A stretch of DNA of 64,000 nucleotides from the NCBI GenBank assembly GCA_026545765.1, contig CM048842.1, positions 22,346,667 through 22,410,666 of the forward strand. The letters are read 5' to 3'. Each line of letters begins with the position of its first letter. The stretch's first letter is position 1. Below are positions 42,556 to 54,275 of the stretch, piece by piece. The DNA is from Plantago major. Lineage: Eukaryota; Streptophyta; Magnoliopsida; Lamiales; Plantaginaceae. The translations under genes and the position numbers were made by a program. The notes under the pieces are model-generated. The model did not search any database, was not told the DNA's origin, and saw only the letters and a program-made list of their open reading frames with translations.

Positions 42556-45500
42556 ATGGCACCCAAGAGAGCAAGATCCCAGAAATCACAAGCCTCCGCA
42601 TCTGGAACTGCTGAAAAGCAAGCTCCAGTTGTAGTTGTGACTAACAAGAGACTTGTTGATGATTTCAACTTCCAAATGTGGAATCCAAAATCAAAGGTGA
42701 TGTCACTGAAGAAGTGCTCATCAAATGTGGAATCCAAGACCCGGTGGTATATCCACTGAGGATGTTTTGGAATTCTGCAACAATTCCATCTTCTCCACCA
42801 GAGTCGTTGATGTCACTGTAGAAGTGCTCATCAAGACCAAGGTACAAGGTTTGGGGATAAACCTTGACCTTGAGTCCTTCAGCAATCACTTTGGGTTACC
42901 CACCTAAGGTAATGAATACCAAGTATACACTTTACTAGAAGGTGTGATGAACTTCTACTCCCTCTTCAACAATCCTCAACTTGCTGAGACTCCATCAAAG
43001 TTCAACTACTCTATTGTCAGAAGAAGACACCTTGTTGAGCAATGGGACATGATGGCACTTATACTACATAGGTGCTTTGATTCCAATCAAGGTGGAGCTG
43101 ATAAAATTAGCATGGAGAGATGGGGAATGATGGTATTCCTCAGCACACTGGAGGAACAGGATGAACCCTACAACTGGGGTAAGTACATCTACATGAGGTG
43201 TGTTGACAAACTTCAAGGCTTTAAGCCTGATGTTGAAGGAGACCTTGCTGAGCCTAAGGCTTCAATCAGCTTTAGTCTAAAAATATTCTACATTCTGGAG
43301 AATCTTGGCCTACATCTCAGAGGGAAGGAAGAAATTCCCACCAGTGATCTTCTCAGCAAATATGACTATGATCGCAAGATGAAGAAACTGTAGAAAGAGG
43401 CCAAACAGAGTAACCAGAAGAGACTAGTGGAAGAAGTCTCTGAGCCAGAAGTTGAGACCTCAAAGAAACCAAGGACTAAAGGCAAGAAGAAGGCAGCTTT
43501 AAAGAAGACCACCTCTGTGGTTGACCTTGATAAGCAGATATCTGAACCCAGTGCCACAGCTACCACTGTAGGAGTTCAAATACAACTCCATAGTGCTGCA
43601 GATACCTCTGCCCTTGTCCAGAAAGCACTCCATAGTGCTGCAGATACCTCTGCCCTTGTCCAGAAAGCACTCCATAGTGCTGCAGATACCACACTTGATG
43701 CTAAGAGGGTTGATGCGTCGCAATCAATATCTGTTGTAGAAGCAGATATACTTGATTTTGAACCATTCTTGAAAAGGAATGTGGAAAAAGTTCAGGGGGA
43801 ACCTATAGAACCTATGGTTACTGAAGAAGTAACTACTTCAAAAGTTGCTGAAGAAGCCATTGGATTTAAGGTTGCTGAGAAAGTAACCATGTCCAAAGGA
43901 AACACACCATCAGGGCATACCACCTTTAAGGATATGCAAGATTCCTTGATGAGTGATGCTGTGATACTTGATGACACTGCCAATGCATCAGTACACAAGA
44001 TGGCTGAGGATCTGGAAAGGACAATCATGGATGTTCCTTCTCCATCCAGATCTCGTTCACCACAAAAACGACAAGCATCTCAGAATTCTGCCGAGCTCAT
44101 GCAAGAATATTATGTGGACGTGATTCAAATCCGTCAAGAAGTGATTGGTGTTCAAGAAGTAAATCCTGCAAATGAGCAGGTTCCCCAACTCTCATTTGAG
44201 AGGAATCAAACTGAGGTTGCAACTCAGGGAGATAAAATAGGGGAGGAAACTAAGCCAAAGACTCAGGAAAGGCTTGAAGTGCCGGAAACTTCAAATAAAG
44301 ATGTGGTCACTGGACAACAAGTTCCAGGTACCAATCAGCCTGACAATGATCATGTTACTGAGTGGTTTAAAACTTTACTTGTTTAAATTTCTATGTTATA
44401 TGTTTTGTTACTTATGTGATTAATCTTTGTTACAGGCTGAAAAACAAACAAGAGAAGGAGAGGAAGCTGAAAAGCTTCCCTCAGAATCTGAGAAGGAGGA
44501 ATCTTTCTCTCCATAAACAAGGATGTTGAACCTGCCCTGCAGGTAGTTAAAGATCCTAGTTTGAACTCTCATAAATCTCCATCTCATGATTTAACTAATA
44601 ATTTATCATGTTTCTTAAAGGCACCAACTGAGAAAGAAGATGGTGTAGTTGAAAAGACAAAGACACTAGATGATATACCAGAGACTTCAAAGGTCTCTGA
44701 GAAACACATATCTGAGCTTCCTGTCAGAGAGGTAGATATCTCAGATACCAGTGTTTTTGAAGTCCTACTAAATCTTTCTAAGTGTACTAACACTTTTTAT
44801 TCTCAGGTTCAGAAAGAAATAGAAGTTGGTGAGGAACAGACATCCAAGTCTCCTAAACCAATAAAGATATCTGAGGGCCCTTCAACCTCTCAAGTGAAGA
44901 TATCTGAGCCTGTTGTTGCGATACAGGTAACTCAGATACCTACCACACTTATTACTCAGATATATGAACAAGTTTTGATACTTTATCAAAAGTCTTTCAG
45001 GCTCATTCTGTAGCACCTACTTCTCAGAGATCTACTGAAAGAGTAGCCATCTCTTCTGAAGAGAAGTATCTCTCATTACTCCAAGACTTTAAGTCTAACG
45101 CTCTGCGCAATCATCTTCGATGCTTTGCAAAATGGCAACGACTTAGACGCCTTGATCTGAGTGAGCTATTCAAGCGTGTAGACAATCCTGCAAAGAGAGA
45201 GCAGTGCTTGGCTCTTGAAACTTACATTCATGCCATTTTCCCTACCGAAAGGTATGAACATGGTCAATTACTAAGGACAAAGTTTTTGAGCACTGTGGAA
45301 GAAATGCTACTAGAAAGGTTCTAGCAAGTAGATGAGAGTACCAGACTCTAGATGGCTTCAAATGTTGTACTACCAAGACAAGGGGATTATATCCCAACTA
45401 AGCAGGATGAAGTTGGAAGCCACATGGTCACTCTACCACAGATCATCAACTTAACTTCTGATGATGAGGAGGAAACTGACAAGACCAAGAAAGATAAACC

Positions 45501-45765
45501 AAAATATCCTCCTCCATATGCATGCAAGAGAGATGAACCTAAGGATGATGATGATACTCCTACACCTGGAGATAGTAGAGTTGCAAGTTCCAAGTTGGCC
45601 TCAGTTGCTACCAAGCATTCTGAGAAGAAAAACAACAACTCCCCTACCTTATCTCATCAAAGATCATCAAATCCTAATTCCCAACAGAAAGACACAACTG
45701 CACAAGTAGTTGAGCATTCTGAAGACAACTCACAGAAGATTAAGGAAGCTGAATACTGTAAAGCC
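42556..45765 (+). pseudogene. Element F accessory ('env-like') gene
   Basis: Starts ATGGCACCCAAG at 42556 (MAPKRARSQKSQASAS), 187 bp after a TATA box. The N-terminal module (DVLEFCNNS, VQGLGINLDLESFSNHFGLP) and WGKYIYMRCVDKLQGFKPDV match G. A basic part (SKKPRTKGKKKAALKK) is followed by a 42-bp tandem repeat encoding HSAADTSALVQKAL. The cassette region with spacers at 44354-45000 follows, then a conserved block (HLRCFAKWQRLRRLDLSELF). It has one cassette fewer than G. The C-terminal half is missing. Broken in several places. Confidence 0.75.
44354..45000 (+). other. Intron-like spacers of element F accessory gene (four)
   Basis: GT...AG spacers at 44354-44435 (82 bp), 44543-44620 (78 bp), 44732-44806 (75 bp) and 44927-45000 (74 bp). 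Acceptors read TTGTTACAG, TTCTTAAAG, ATTCTCAG and CTTTCAG. The first, third and fourth match G spacers at the sequence level. Confidence 0.7.
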
Positions 45766-45848
45766 CTGTATTTTTCTTCTTTTTCTTTATTTTGTTTTTC
45801 TGTTTTTTTTTTTGTTTGAATTTCTTTTGGTAATTGAAAGTTAATTAA
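45766..45848. other. T-rich stretch between element F and SINE
   Basis: A pyrimidine-rich, T-dominated spacer with no gene. It could be decayed element F sequence or original flank. Confidence 0.5.
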
Positions 45849-46049
45849 TTTTTTTTTTGAATAAGCTAATTATATTACAAGGGCTCAATTACCACTACTT
45901 CTTGCCTTCCGCCTCAACCACCTTATAACTCCTTGCCTCTCAACCACCTTATAACCCCTTGCCTCAAGTCTCAACCACCTTATAACTCCTTTCAATAATT
46001 GACGCTGCCAGGGTTCAAACTCTACACCTCCTGCATACAGGTTCAACTC
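45849..46049 (-). mobile_element. tRNA-derived SINE, 3' part
   Basis: On the minus strand a B-box-like AGTTTGAACCC (46021-46011) is followed by a body with three copies of a GGAGTTATAAGGTGGTTGAG unit, and then an A-tail (ten T on the plus strand, 45849-45858). The tRNA-like head lies at 54244-54275 on the far side of element C, which inserted into it. SINEs of this type are transcribed by RNA polymerase III and mobilised by LINE enzymes. Confidence 0.65.
45914..45990 (-). repeat. Three tandem units in the SINE body
   Basis: The phrase CAACCACCTTATAACTCCTT (plus strand) occurs three times with spacing of about 25-30 bases and slight changes. Confidence 0.85.
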
Positions 46050-46054
46050 CTTAC
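46050..46054. repeat. Target site duplication of element C, left (CTTAC)
   Basis: CTTAC here and at 54244-54248 bracket element C exactly. Confidence 0.9.
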
Positions 46055-47347
46055 TGATGTGCACTCAGAGATTTCATTTTCCGTTGTAGAACCTGTAACC
46101 CCTAAACACAATCAAGATTAAATTTATAAGTCGAATGTCCACAAATACACGGTTTATAGCAGAAAGTTGACTCAGGATGTCGTTCTCCACGGACACTTTG
46201 CATATGAACAAGCAAATAACGTTTGTAATTGAATGCAGAAAAGTTAATAGTTGATCTCAGACAGAATAATTGAATTGCAGTAAACCCTAAATTGCATTGT
46301 TGTAAATAAAAAATGGACAGGCGTAAAGGTTCCCCAACCTCCCTCTACTATGCTACTCCCATCTTCCTAGTTAAAATCCTAAATGATTACCTGTAACGAC
46401 AACAGGGCATAATACTATGGTGCTCAAGGCGCAGTCATCACGAGTACCCCTACTCAGTTCAATGAAACTACTGTGTCACTCAGCAGAACATCACACAACG
46501 AGGATGTATAGAGTTGTATAACCACGATTTACGTCAAATAACAATTCCATTAACATATCACGGTATGTAAAGAAGTAGTAAAAGCAGAGTTACGGTGGTT
46601 CGCCTTTACAAAAGAAAGTTAGCTACTCATAGTAATTTAGAACATAAATCGAATATCTAAGAAGAAAGGAAGAAGAAACTTAGTCTCTGATGTCTTCGTG
46701 CTGCTGCTTCTAGGTTTTCCTCCTTTTGCGTGCCTAACGGCCATCAGTTTTGGGGTTTCACTTCCCCGAGGACTGGTTCTCTCTCAGGAGAGCTGCTTTG
46801 TGAGCTGTGTAGAGTTATGAGACCCCTGAGGTCTTATTTATAAGTGAAATCCCGAGCTCAAACCGCCATTCTTCAGTAAGGATGGTTTAGGAAGGCGGGC
46901 TCTAGCCTGACAGGCCAGGAGAATCAGCCCAGGAGGTTTCAGAACCTTCACTGCGGTCGCCTGTGGACCGCAGTATTTGATTGCTGCAGCTTCGAATCTG
47001 TTTTCTTCGTTCTTAAATTTCGGGCTTCGTAACTTTGTTTCCTCGAAAAGTGGTCTTCTACAAAGTTGTTGAATCTTCAATTATGTTCGCATCGGTTTAT
47101 CGCATGACATGTTTTGACTCCTAGAACTCCGTGCAATGGTCAATCCGGCGTATTCGCTTCCTTGTCCCGATTTGGCACAATTATGCCATTTCGGTGCCTA
47201 AAATCGTGTAAATCCTCAAAAACGTGATCATTACCTATAGAAAACACGCGAAGTTGGTAATTGACCATAAAACGATAAAAATATTGCATCTAAGGCCAAA
47301 ACGAGGGTCTAAAAGCATACTATATCGCACATTTCATTGTCACATCA
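46055..47347 (-). repeat. Element C 3' LTR
   Basis: Sense strand TGATGTGACAATG ... GTGCACATCA, 1293 bp. TATA box at 46833-46842 (reverse). Hairpin with perfect ACTGCGGTC and GACCGCAGT arms at 46950-46974. Confidence 0.9.
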
Positions 47348-48969
47348 CACCGCCAAACTGGTTTCTTGCTCATCCTTGGGCAAGGCAAAAACGATAATTA
47401 AGAAGTGACCATGAAATAAGCAGCAAGAATAAACCACCACATAGACAAGTAGACAGTTTTAGGGTTTCAAACTCTATTGACTCGCTTAGTTTTAGCTCCA
47501 ATTTCATGGCTCCACATCAAACAAGTAACAAGTAAGCATCACTCACTACAGCCAACGATTACAAGTGTAACCCAAAAGTAATGTTATGCGGTAATGTTAT
47601 GCGATTCTGCTCCCAAAAGTAAAGGCACAAATCAAAGTAGTACTCAGGTTGGCTTGGTAAGTAAATCAGGTAGGATAATATATAGAGGAATGAAAGGCCA
47701 AGTATTATTAAAAGATAACAAGGTAGAATAAAGGGTAATTCAGGGGGACTTATCCTTTCGGACACCGAGTTCCTTCCTTCGACTTCGTCTTCTCGTAATG
47801 ACAAAGCTTCAACTTCTCTTCCATCATCGTAACTTCTCCATCGGTTGCTTCACGCATAGACTACTTGCTCCTTTATTTTTTTTTCTTTTTCTTTTTTTGG
47901 CATACTATTTTTTGTAGTCATTTTACTGACTCGTATGCTTTTGGTTGGCCATCATTGGGCTCTTTTTGTCTCTACATTTTTTGGTAGTGCCTAATTTACC
48001 GAATTCTGCACTTTTGTGCGTGCTGATTTGATATAATTCCATCAACCCTCACAGGCATGTAGCTTTTTAGGGCCACGCCGTTATGTGAGTAGTATCTGTA
48101 ACATGCCCAACATGAAAACGGTGATCATAAGGACCACAGATCCACTCCGAGACTTTTGTACATTTTCTTTTTTCGGTACTTTCTTTTCTATTTTTTATGG
48201 AGCAAGAGCTAGTGATTTTTAACACCGGTAATAAACAGCAGGGCCAACAAGGTTACCTTTCGATGATGATCATCTTCCACTTCTCCCCCAAACCGATTTC
48301 TCGAACTGGGGTCAGGGTTTTCTTCTCTTCTTTCCCCCAAACCAATTCTCGGTCATGATCAAAACATGATTCTCCTCCATTCTTTGGAACTCGTCGCTTT
48401 GTTTCTTCTTTCAAGATCAGCGGTAAGTTGTTGTCACCGCATTAGTAAAGCAAGCATAGGATATATGGTGGAGTTTCATAAGGGCTAAAAAATCTTTCAG
48501 CGGGGTTAGCGAAAGGTATAGAAAAGGATTCAGAAAGGTGAGTACCACTAATCATATTCATGCTACTGACAAATAAAGACTCAAGGGTAGCAGTGTTCAC
48601 ATGGTTGCACGCTGGACTTCAATTATAGTAGCAAGTAGACTCACTCATCAAAGTAGCATGGGTCGGATTCGGTCAGAGCATGTATTCAGCAAGCAGCAAA
48701 GCGAGAAAATAAATCCACAGCTCCTCATCCTAGTTATGGCTCACATTCGGTACTCTCCCACAGATCAAAATATTTTTTTAACAAGTAAAAGACCTTAGAC
48801 GTAACAGATAAGGTTAAAACATAACATAAAATGCAAATTACTAAGTGTGAGTATTTAAAGTTATTACAGACCGAATAGTTAAGCAGGTTTGCAATCAAAT
48901 CAAATTCCTCCCCCAAACTTAGCTAAGAGCAGATAGAAAACTAGGAAAGTAAAGAGAAAAATAATAGAT
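47348..48969 (-). other. Element C 3' non-coding region with polypurine tract
   Basis: A degenerate polypurine tract lies at about 47348-47365. Two further GGTTTGGGGG-type tracts (reverse strand) lie near 48283 and 48330, and one near 48907. It is collinear with 10620-12238 of element D (inverted). No gene is seen. Confidence 0.65.
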
Positions 48970-50201
48970 ACTCCCCTCTCGATGCTTCTTCTCCAATCCA
49001 GATGGTGCTTCAAGATGAGGGGAGGATAAAATTCTTGATAGCCTTGGTAGTACAGTGTTGGATCGACGTTGGGCGGTGGATATAGCTGCGGTGGTGGGTA
49101 ATAAGGTGGATACTCATAGTGACCATACCCGTCAATGTTCTCCTACCGGAAGGAGATCTGCTTATAACTGTGAAGGTAGGTAACATGATCGTTCCACTCC
49201 GACCTACGGCCTATTTCGTTCATCTCATCTCGCCCTTGAGCACTCCCTTGACTTCCCATCTGATAGTTGTTCACAAATTCGTTGAACGAATTCATGTCAA
49301 AAGCTCCTTGCGGCTGATCTTCTTATACGTTCGGCTTTGGCGGCCTTCTCGTGCATCTCAAGGAGTTGGATGGTTCTTTCTTCATCAAAAGGTTCTATGA
49401 GTCGAGCGAATCCTAACTCACTAGTAGTAACCCCATTCTTCTGGCATATAGCGGTAATGAGGCCGGGGAACGGTAGGTTCATTCTCGTGTTCTTCTTCAC
49501 CATTTGCATTTCCTTCACCATGATCCTTCCAACATCAATGTAGTGGCCCTCCATGATTGCGTAGACAAGATGGCTACATCGCCTTTGAGCCGTTCGTGGT
49601 GCAGGGTTGGCTTCAAGTTGAGCTCTACAAAGTGCATTTAAAATCTTGCTCTCTCGTTGAGTGTAGTCCTTGGGATGGACATTCCCACTGCATCATCTCT
49701 AAATCTTTCTCCGAGTAATACCCGTGGGATGTTTTCTAGGATATCTCCGTACTCCATCTCGTCATAGGCCCGTTCCTTGTATTCGCCATGGATGTGCTCC
49801 TCTGGAATTTCGAAGAATTCGTTGATAGCTCCTGGCCCAAACATGACCTCTACCCCTCGTATGATGATGGGGTGATCTAAAAGTGCATCCTCCGGCTTTT
49901 TAACCTTTAGTTGGAAGTACTCCACGTAGAACTCCCGGACTACCTCTATGTCGTTTCCTTGGAGAATGGAAGTGAAAGTTCCCCAAGCATAGAGGCTCAA
50001 AACGTCGTGAATCCAATTAAGGGTCAGGTTCATTCCCCATTCGATCTCTATGTTCCTCTCGGGAATTACCCCTCGGTCTCTATTAACCAATAGCCAACTC
50101 TGGGCCTTGCTTCAAAGGGTCGTCGATGCCACCTTCTTTCCTTTCTTTGCTCTCTTAGTGCTTGGTTCGCGCACATCCTTTCCTCCTTTGGTTCTTCCCA
50201 T
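48970..50201 (-). pseudogene. Element C downstream ORF (plant-transposon-protein-like)
   Basis: The start at 50201 has a basic leader (GRTKGGKD). The conserved module has VVREFYVEYF, HPIIIRGVEVMFGPGAINEF and FEIPEEHIHGEYKE, then GHYIDVGRIMVKEMQ. The C-terminus is Tyr/Pro-rich. About nine in ten residues appear shared with the B copy. No membrane segment is seen. Function unknown. Broken in a few places. Confidence 0.65.
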
Positions 50202-51214
50202 TGTACCTAGGCCAAAAAAGTGTGCCAGATAGCATGTTTGGAGTTAAATCAATTCTAAGGCTTACATGCAAATCCAAAGGGGTTTCTTCTCCCCCAAACC
50301 TAATGTGCGGCACAAGGCGTATGCAAAATTATAGCTTTTAATAAGATCAATAGCCACTTCAAAATAATGCAAGAACTAGGCATGTAACTCATGTTTTCAA
50401 GTTGTTTCAAGCATCAAGTTGAAAGGCAAATTGTAAAGTAGTCTCGATCCTATGAGCATATGACGATGCAAACATGTTTTCTAAGCATACTTCAACAAGT
50501 TACTACCATGTAAGCAAGTAATCGAGGGAGAAAGGGGTCGACAAAGGAGTTTGTTCTATTGAGACATTTTATCAAACACTTGGTAGGCAAGAATAAAAAC
50601 CTTCAAATTCTCAAACAATTTGTCAAGTCTCCATCAAGCAAGTGTTAATGTAGTGAATACTAAAAGTAAGCATGTATCCACATATCTCAAGCATCAACAA
50701 ATCAATCAATTGAAGCACATAATTGCTAAACACCAACGAAGTAAGAAGAAAGTGCAAGCAAAGAGTTGAATGATAAAGACAATGGATTGAAGATGTAATG
50801 AGGACAATAATGAGTAGAGATTACTTACTTGATGCTGATGATGGATGGGCGAGCTCATAATGCAATGGGGATGATAGAATTGAAGAGCAAGTGGAGAATT
50901 TTTGAAGAAAAATGAAGTGGGGAGAAGGAAAAACGTTTTGGGGGTTTAAAAGGGGGAGGGGAGGCTCACTATGGTCCACTGGCGACCGCAATGAGGTTGC
51001 TGCCTCACTGCCCCTCCGACGCGCATTTTTCGATTCTTTTTGGATTTTTCATTTTTTCAAAAAGCAAACAAAATAAATAAGAAATTTTGAAAAATGATTT
51101 TGAAAAGTTTTTCGAAATTATTCGGAAAAGGAGGAAAAAAACGAAAATCGAAAATGCGAATTCAAATGCGTAAAAGTAAACGTGACCTTGGGTTGCCTCC
51201 CAACAAGCGCTTGT
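50202..51214 (-). other. Element C non-coding region between the two coding parts
   Basis: Holds the conserved GCGCTTGTTGGGAGG block near 51200-51215, a weaker CTCACTATGGTCC/GACCGCAATGAG pair near 50965-50995, and a purine tract near 50290. No gene is seen. Confidence 0.65.
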
Positions 51215-52599
51215 TTAAGGTCTTATAGCTCGACCCCTGGTTGACGACTCAGTTGTTGGGTGGGCACCCCGATCATCATTAGAGCGATCTTCAGTCCCTT
51301 CTAGTTCGATCTCGATGATCACTGAGTTTAGGTCGCATCCCTCCTCCGGGTGTCCCATTCGGCCAAATTCACGATCGAATTCAGATCTTTCCTGCTGGTT
51401 GTATGCGAGCTCGTTCATGTCCCATCTAACCTCATACGTCTGTCTTTCATTTTGTTGAAGACGTTCCTCAATCCTTGCAAACCTTTCTCCAGCTCCTCCA
51501 AATGTAGTTCCAAACCCCATGATGGCTTCTCCTTGTCCTCTTGCGGTGACTTCCATCCTCATCATTTCATTCATTAAGAAATCAACATTCCTTTCTACTT
51601 CCCACAGCCGCTGTTGGACAGGGAATTTTGATGCTCTTCCCGGTATCGGTATTAGGGGTTGACCTTCTGATTTTCTCGCGGGGCGGTTTACCTCAATATA
51701 GTATGCTTCTTCAGTTGAGGTTGCCCTTGAAGGTGCTCTCCTTTTCCGTTGTCCTTTCTGTCTGGAGTTTTCACTTATGTTTTCACATACATCCCAAATC
51801 CTCCTTGGCGGTATGTTCAACAGGTTTCCTTGACATGCTCCATCGATGAGTACCTGGCTAATGGAGTCAATTCCCCTGTAAAATTTGATGACCTTGTCGA
51901 ATGCTCCGCACGAGTACGTTGGGCATTTGTCCAGCAAATCCTTATATCACTCTCCCACGCTTCGTGAAAGGTTTCTCCTTCAAATTGGCTGAAGTTCTGG
52001 ATTTGGTTCTTCAAGTCAGATGTCAACCTGAGCGGGAAGTATCTGAGCATAAACTTATTGACCACTTCATCCCATGTGCTCAGACTGTTTGATAGTAGTG
52101 ACCATAACCAATCCCTTGCCTTGTCCTTGAGGAAACTAGGAAACACCATTCTTCGAAGGTAACATTCGGTGAGCACATTGAGTGGTACACCTCCAACTGC
52201 TGTGTAGAACTCCCTAAGAAATTAGATCGGGTGTTCAGTCGAGTTCCCATAATAGTGCGGTAGTTGGTTCAGATGAGTGTCCTTTAGGTCATATTCTCTG
52301 GCGATCCTCTCCAGGTAGATGCTCGAGGTATGCGGCGTAAATCTCGGCATAACATGGTCGCGCATGGGCTTGTCTTCTTCATCCACTAGGTCCACCCTTG
52401 CGTGGTTATCCCTTCTCCTGTTCTCATCTAATTTCAACCTTTCCTCGGCTATCCTTAGCCTCTCTCATTCTAGTCCTTCTCTCTCGGTTTTAATCTCGAG
52501 ATGAGCCTTGAGCAGTTCTTCAAGTGTGCACATCGGAACGTAACCAGCGTGAGTCTCATTGCTAGTACCCTCCTTGTTTGCGTCAGTAGGTGATTCCAT
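51215..52599 (-). pseudogene. Element C gag and coiled-coil tail
   Basis: The likely start at 52599 opens MESPTDANKEG. The gag domain follows (LNQLPHYYGNSTEHPI, YLRRMVFPSFLKDKARDWL, NKFMLRYFPLRLTSDLKNQI, FEGETFHEAWE). The tail has heptad-like VQQRLWEVERNVDFLMNEM and FARIEERLQQNERQTYEV and ends in STRGRAIRP, the same end as in B. Structural protein of the particle. Broken in several places. Confidence 0.8.
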
Positions 52600-52890
52600 G
52601 CTTTTCCTGTTTAGTACTAACAGACAAGCCTTTGCAGATACGGATAGATAATACTAGAAAGATAATAAACAGAAATCTAAAATTACGTGTTTTTGGATTT
52701 TTTAATAAGAAAACAAACTAATACGGAAAAGAAAATATTTTGGGGTTTTTTGTTGTAGAAAATGATCCACAGGTTTTACGATTTATTTTGGGTTTATACT
52801 ATACGTATTTAAAAGATAGTGCATAAATAAAAAAGTGAAAGAAAGATTTCAACTTATCTCGGACGATCGAAACTTGCTTGAGCGGTCAAG

Positions 52891-52909
52891 TTCCCCGGCA
52901 GCGGCGCCA
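52891..52909 (-). promoter_or_regulatory. Element C primer binding site
   Basis: Minus strand TGGCGCCGCTGCCGGGGAA, five bases from the LTR. It matches the known Athila primer complementary to the tRNA-Asp 3' end, with one difference from the version I recall. Confidence 0.9.
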
Positions 52910-52914
52910 AATTT

Positions 52915-54243
52915 TGATGTGCACTCAGAGATTTCATTCTCTGTTGTAGAACCTGTAATCCCTAAACACTATCAAGATTAAATTTATAAGTCGGAAGTCC
53001 TCAAATCCATAGTTTATAGCAGAAATTGACTCGGGATGTCGTTCTCCACAGCCACTTAGCATAGGAACAAGCAAATAACGTTTGTAATTGAATGTAGAAA
53101 AGTAAACAGTTTATCTGAGACAGAATAATTGAATTGCAGTAAACCCTAAATTGCTTTGTTGTAAATAAATAATGGACAGACGCAAAGGTTCCCCAACCTC
53201 CCTCTGCTATGCTACTTCCAACTTCCTAGTTAAAATCCTATGTGATTACCTCTAACGACAGAAGGGCATAATACTATGGTGCTCAAGGTGCAGTCGGCAT
53301 GAGTACCCCTACTCAATTCAATGAAACTACTGTGTCACTTAGAAGAACATCAGACCACGGAGGATGTATAGAGTTGTATAACCACGATTTACATCAAATA
53401 ACTATTCCATTACCATATCACGGTATGTAAAGAAGTAGCAAAAGCAGAGTTACGGCGGTTCGCCTTTACAAAATAAAGTTAGCTACTCATAGTTATCTAG
53501 AACAAAAATCGAAAATCTAAGAAGAAAGGAAGAAGGAGCTTAGTCTCTAATGTCTTCGTGCTGCTGCTTCTAGGGTTTTCTCCTTCTGGGTGCCTGACGA
53601 TCAGCGTTTTTGGGGTTTCACTTCCCCGAGGACTGGTTCTCTCTCAGGAGAGCTGCTTTGTGAGCTGTGTAGAATTGTGAGACCCCTGAGGTCTTATTTA
53701 TAGGTGAAATCCCGAGCTCAAACCGCCATTCTTCTATAAGGAAGGTTTAGGAAGGCGGGCTCTAGCCTGACAGGCCAGGAGAATCAGCCCAGGAGGTTTC
53801 AGAATCTTCACTGCAGTCGCTTGTGGACCGCAGTGAGGCCTTCTGCGGTCCCCTGTGGATCACAATCTTCGATAACTGCAGCTTCGAATTTGTTTTCTTC
53901 GTTCTTAAATTTCGAGCTTCGTAACTTCGTTTTCTCGAAAAAAGTGGTCTTCTACAAAGTTGTTGCATCTTCAAATAACTTCGCATCAGTTGGTCGCATG
54001 ACATGTTTTGACTCCTCGAACTCCGTGCAACGGTTAATCCGGCGTATTCGCTTCCTTGTCCCGATTTGGCACAATTATGCTGTTTTGGTGCCTGAAATCG
54101 TGCAAATCCTCAAAAACACGATCATGGCCTACAGAAAACATGCAAAGTTGGTAATTGACCATAAAACGATACAAATATTGCATCTAAGGCAAAAAAACGA
54201 GAGTTTAAAAGCATGCTATATTGCACATTTCATTGTCATATCA
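52915..54243 (-). repeat. Element C 5' LTR
   Basis: 1329 bp, partner of 46055-47347. TATA box at 53693-53702 (reverse). Hairpin arms ACTGCAGTC (53810) and GACCGCAGT (53826). Confidence 0.9.
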
Positions 54244-54275
54244 CTTACCACCAGACCACTTATGACTTGGCCAAG
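54244..54275 (-). mobile_element. tRNA-derived SINE, 5' head
   Basis: The first five bases are the CTTAC duplication of element C. On the minus strand an A-box-like TGGTCTGGTGG (54258-54248) lies here; the B-box-like AGTTTGAACCC is across element C. The spacing between the two, with element C taken out, is about 33 bases, normal for tRNA-derived promoters. The exact 5' end is not fixed. Confidence 0.6.

Larger units (their letters stand above)
37740..45765 (+). mobile_element. Ty1/copia SIRE-lineage element F, remnant without LTRs
   Basis: The plus-strand order is gag end, protease, GAG-pre-integrase, integrase, RT, RNase H, hairpin array, internal promoter, accessory gene. All are collinear with element A in reverse orientation. 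The 5' part, including the LTR, is missing on the left. On the right the similarity fades inside the accessory gene before a T-rich stretch and the SINE. Broken, with roughly ten or more breaks. Confidence 0.85.
46055..54243 (-). mobile_element. Athila-like non-autonomous Ty3 element C, complete length
   Basis: 8.2 kb, both LTRs present, target duplication CTTAC. Minus-strand order: 5' LTR, Athila primer site, gag, coiled-coil region, RGRAIRP marker, downstream ORF, long 3' non-coding part, 3' LTR. No protease, RT, RNase H or integrase is seen. The LTRs differ more than those of element A (roughly a tenth of positions by eye), so it is older. Looks whole in outline, with several breaks in its reading frames. 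Confidence 0.9.
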
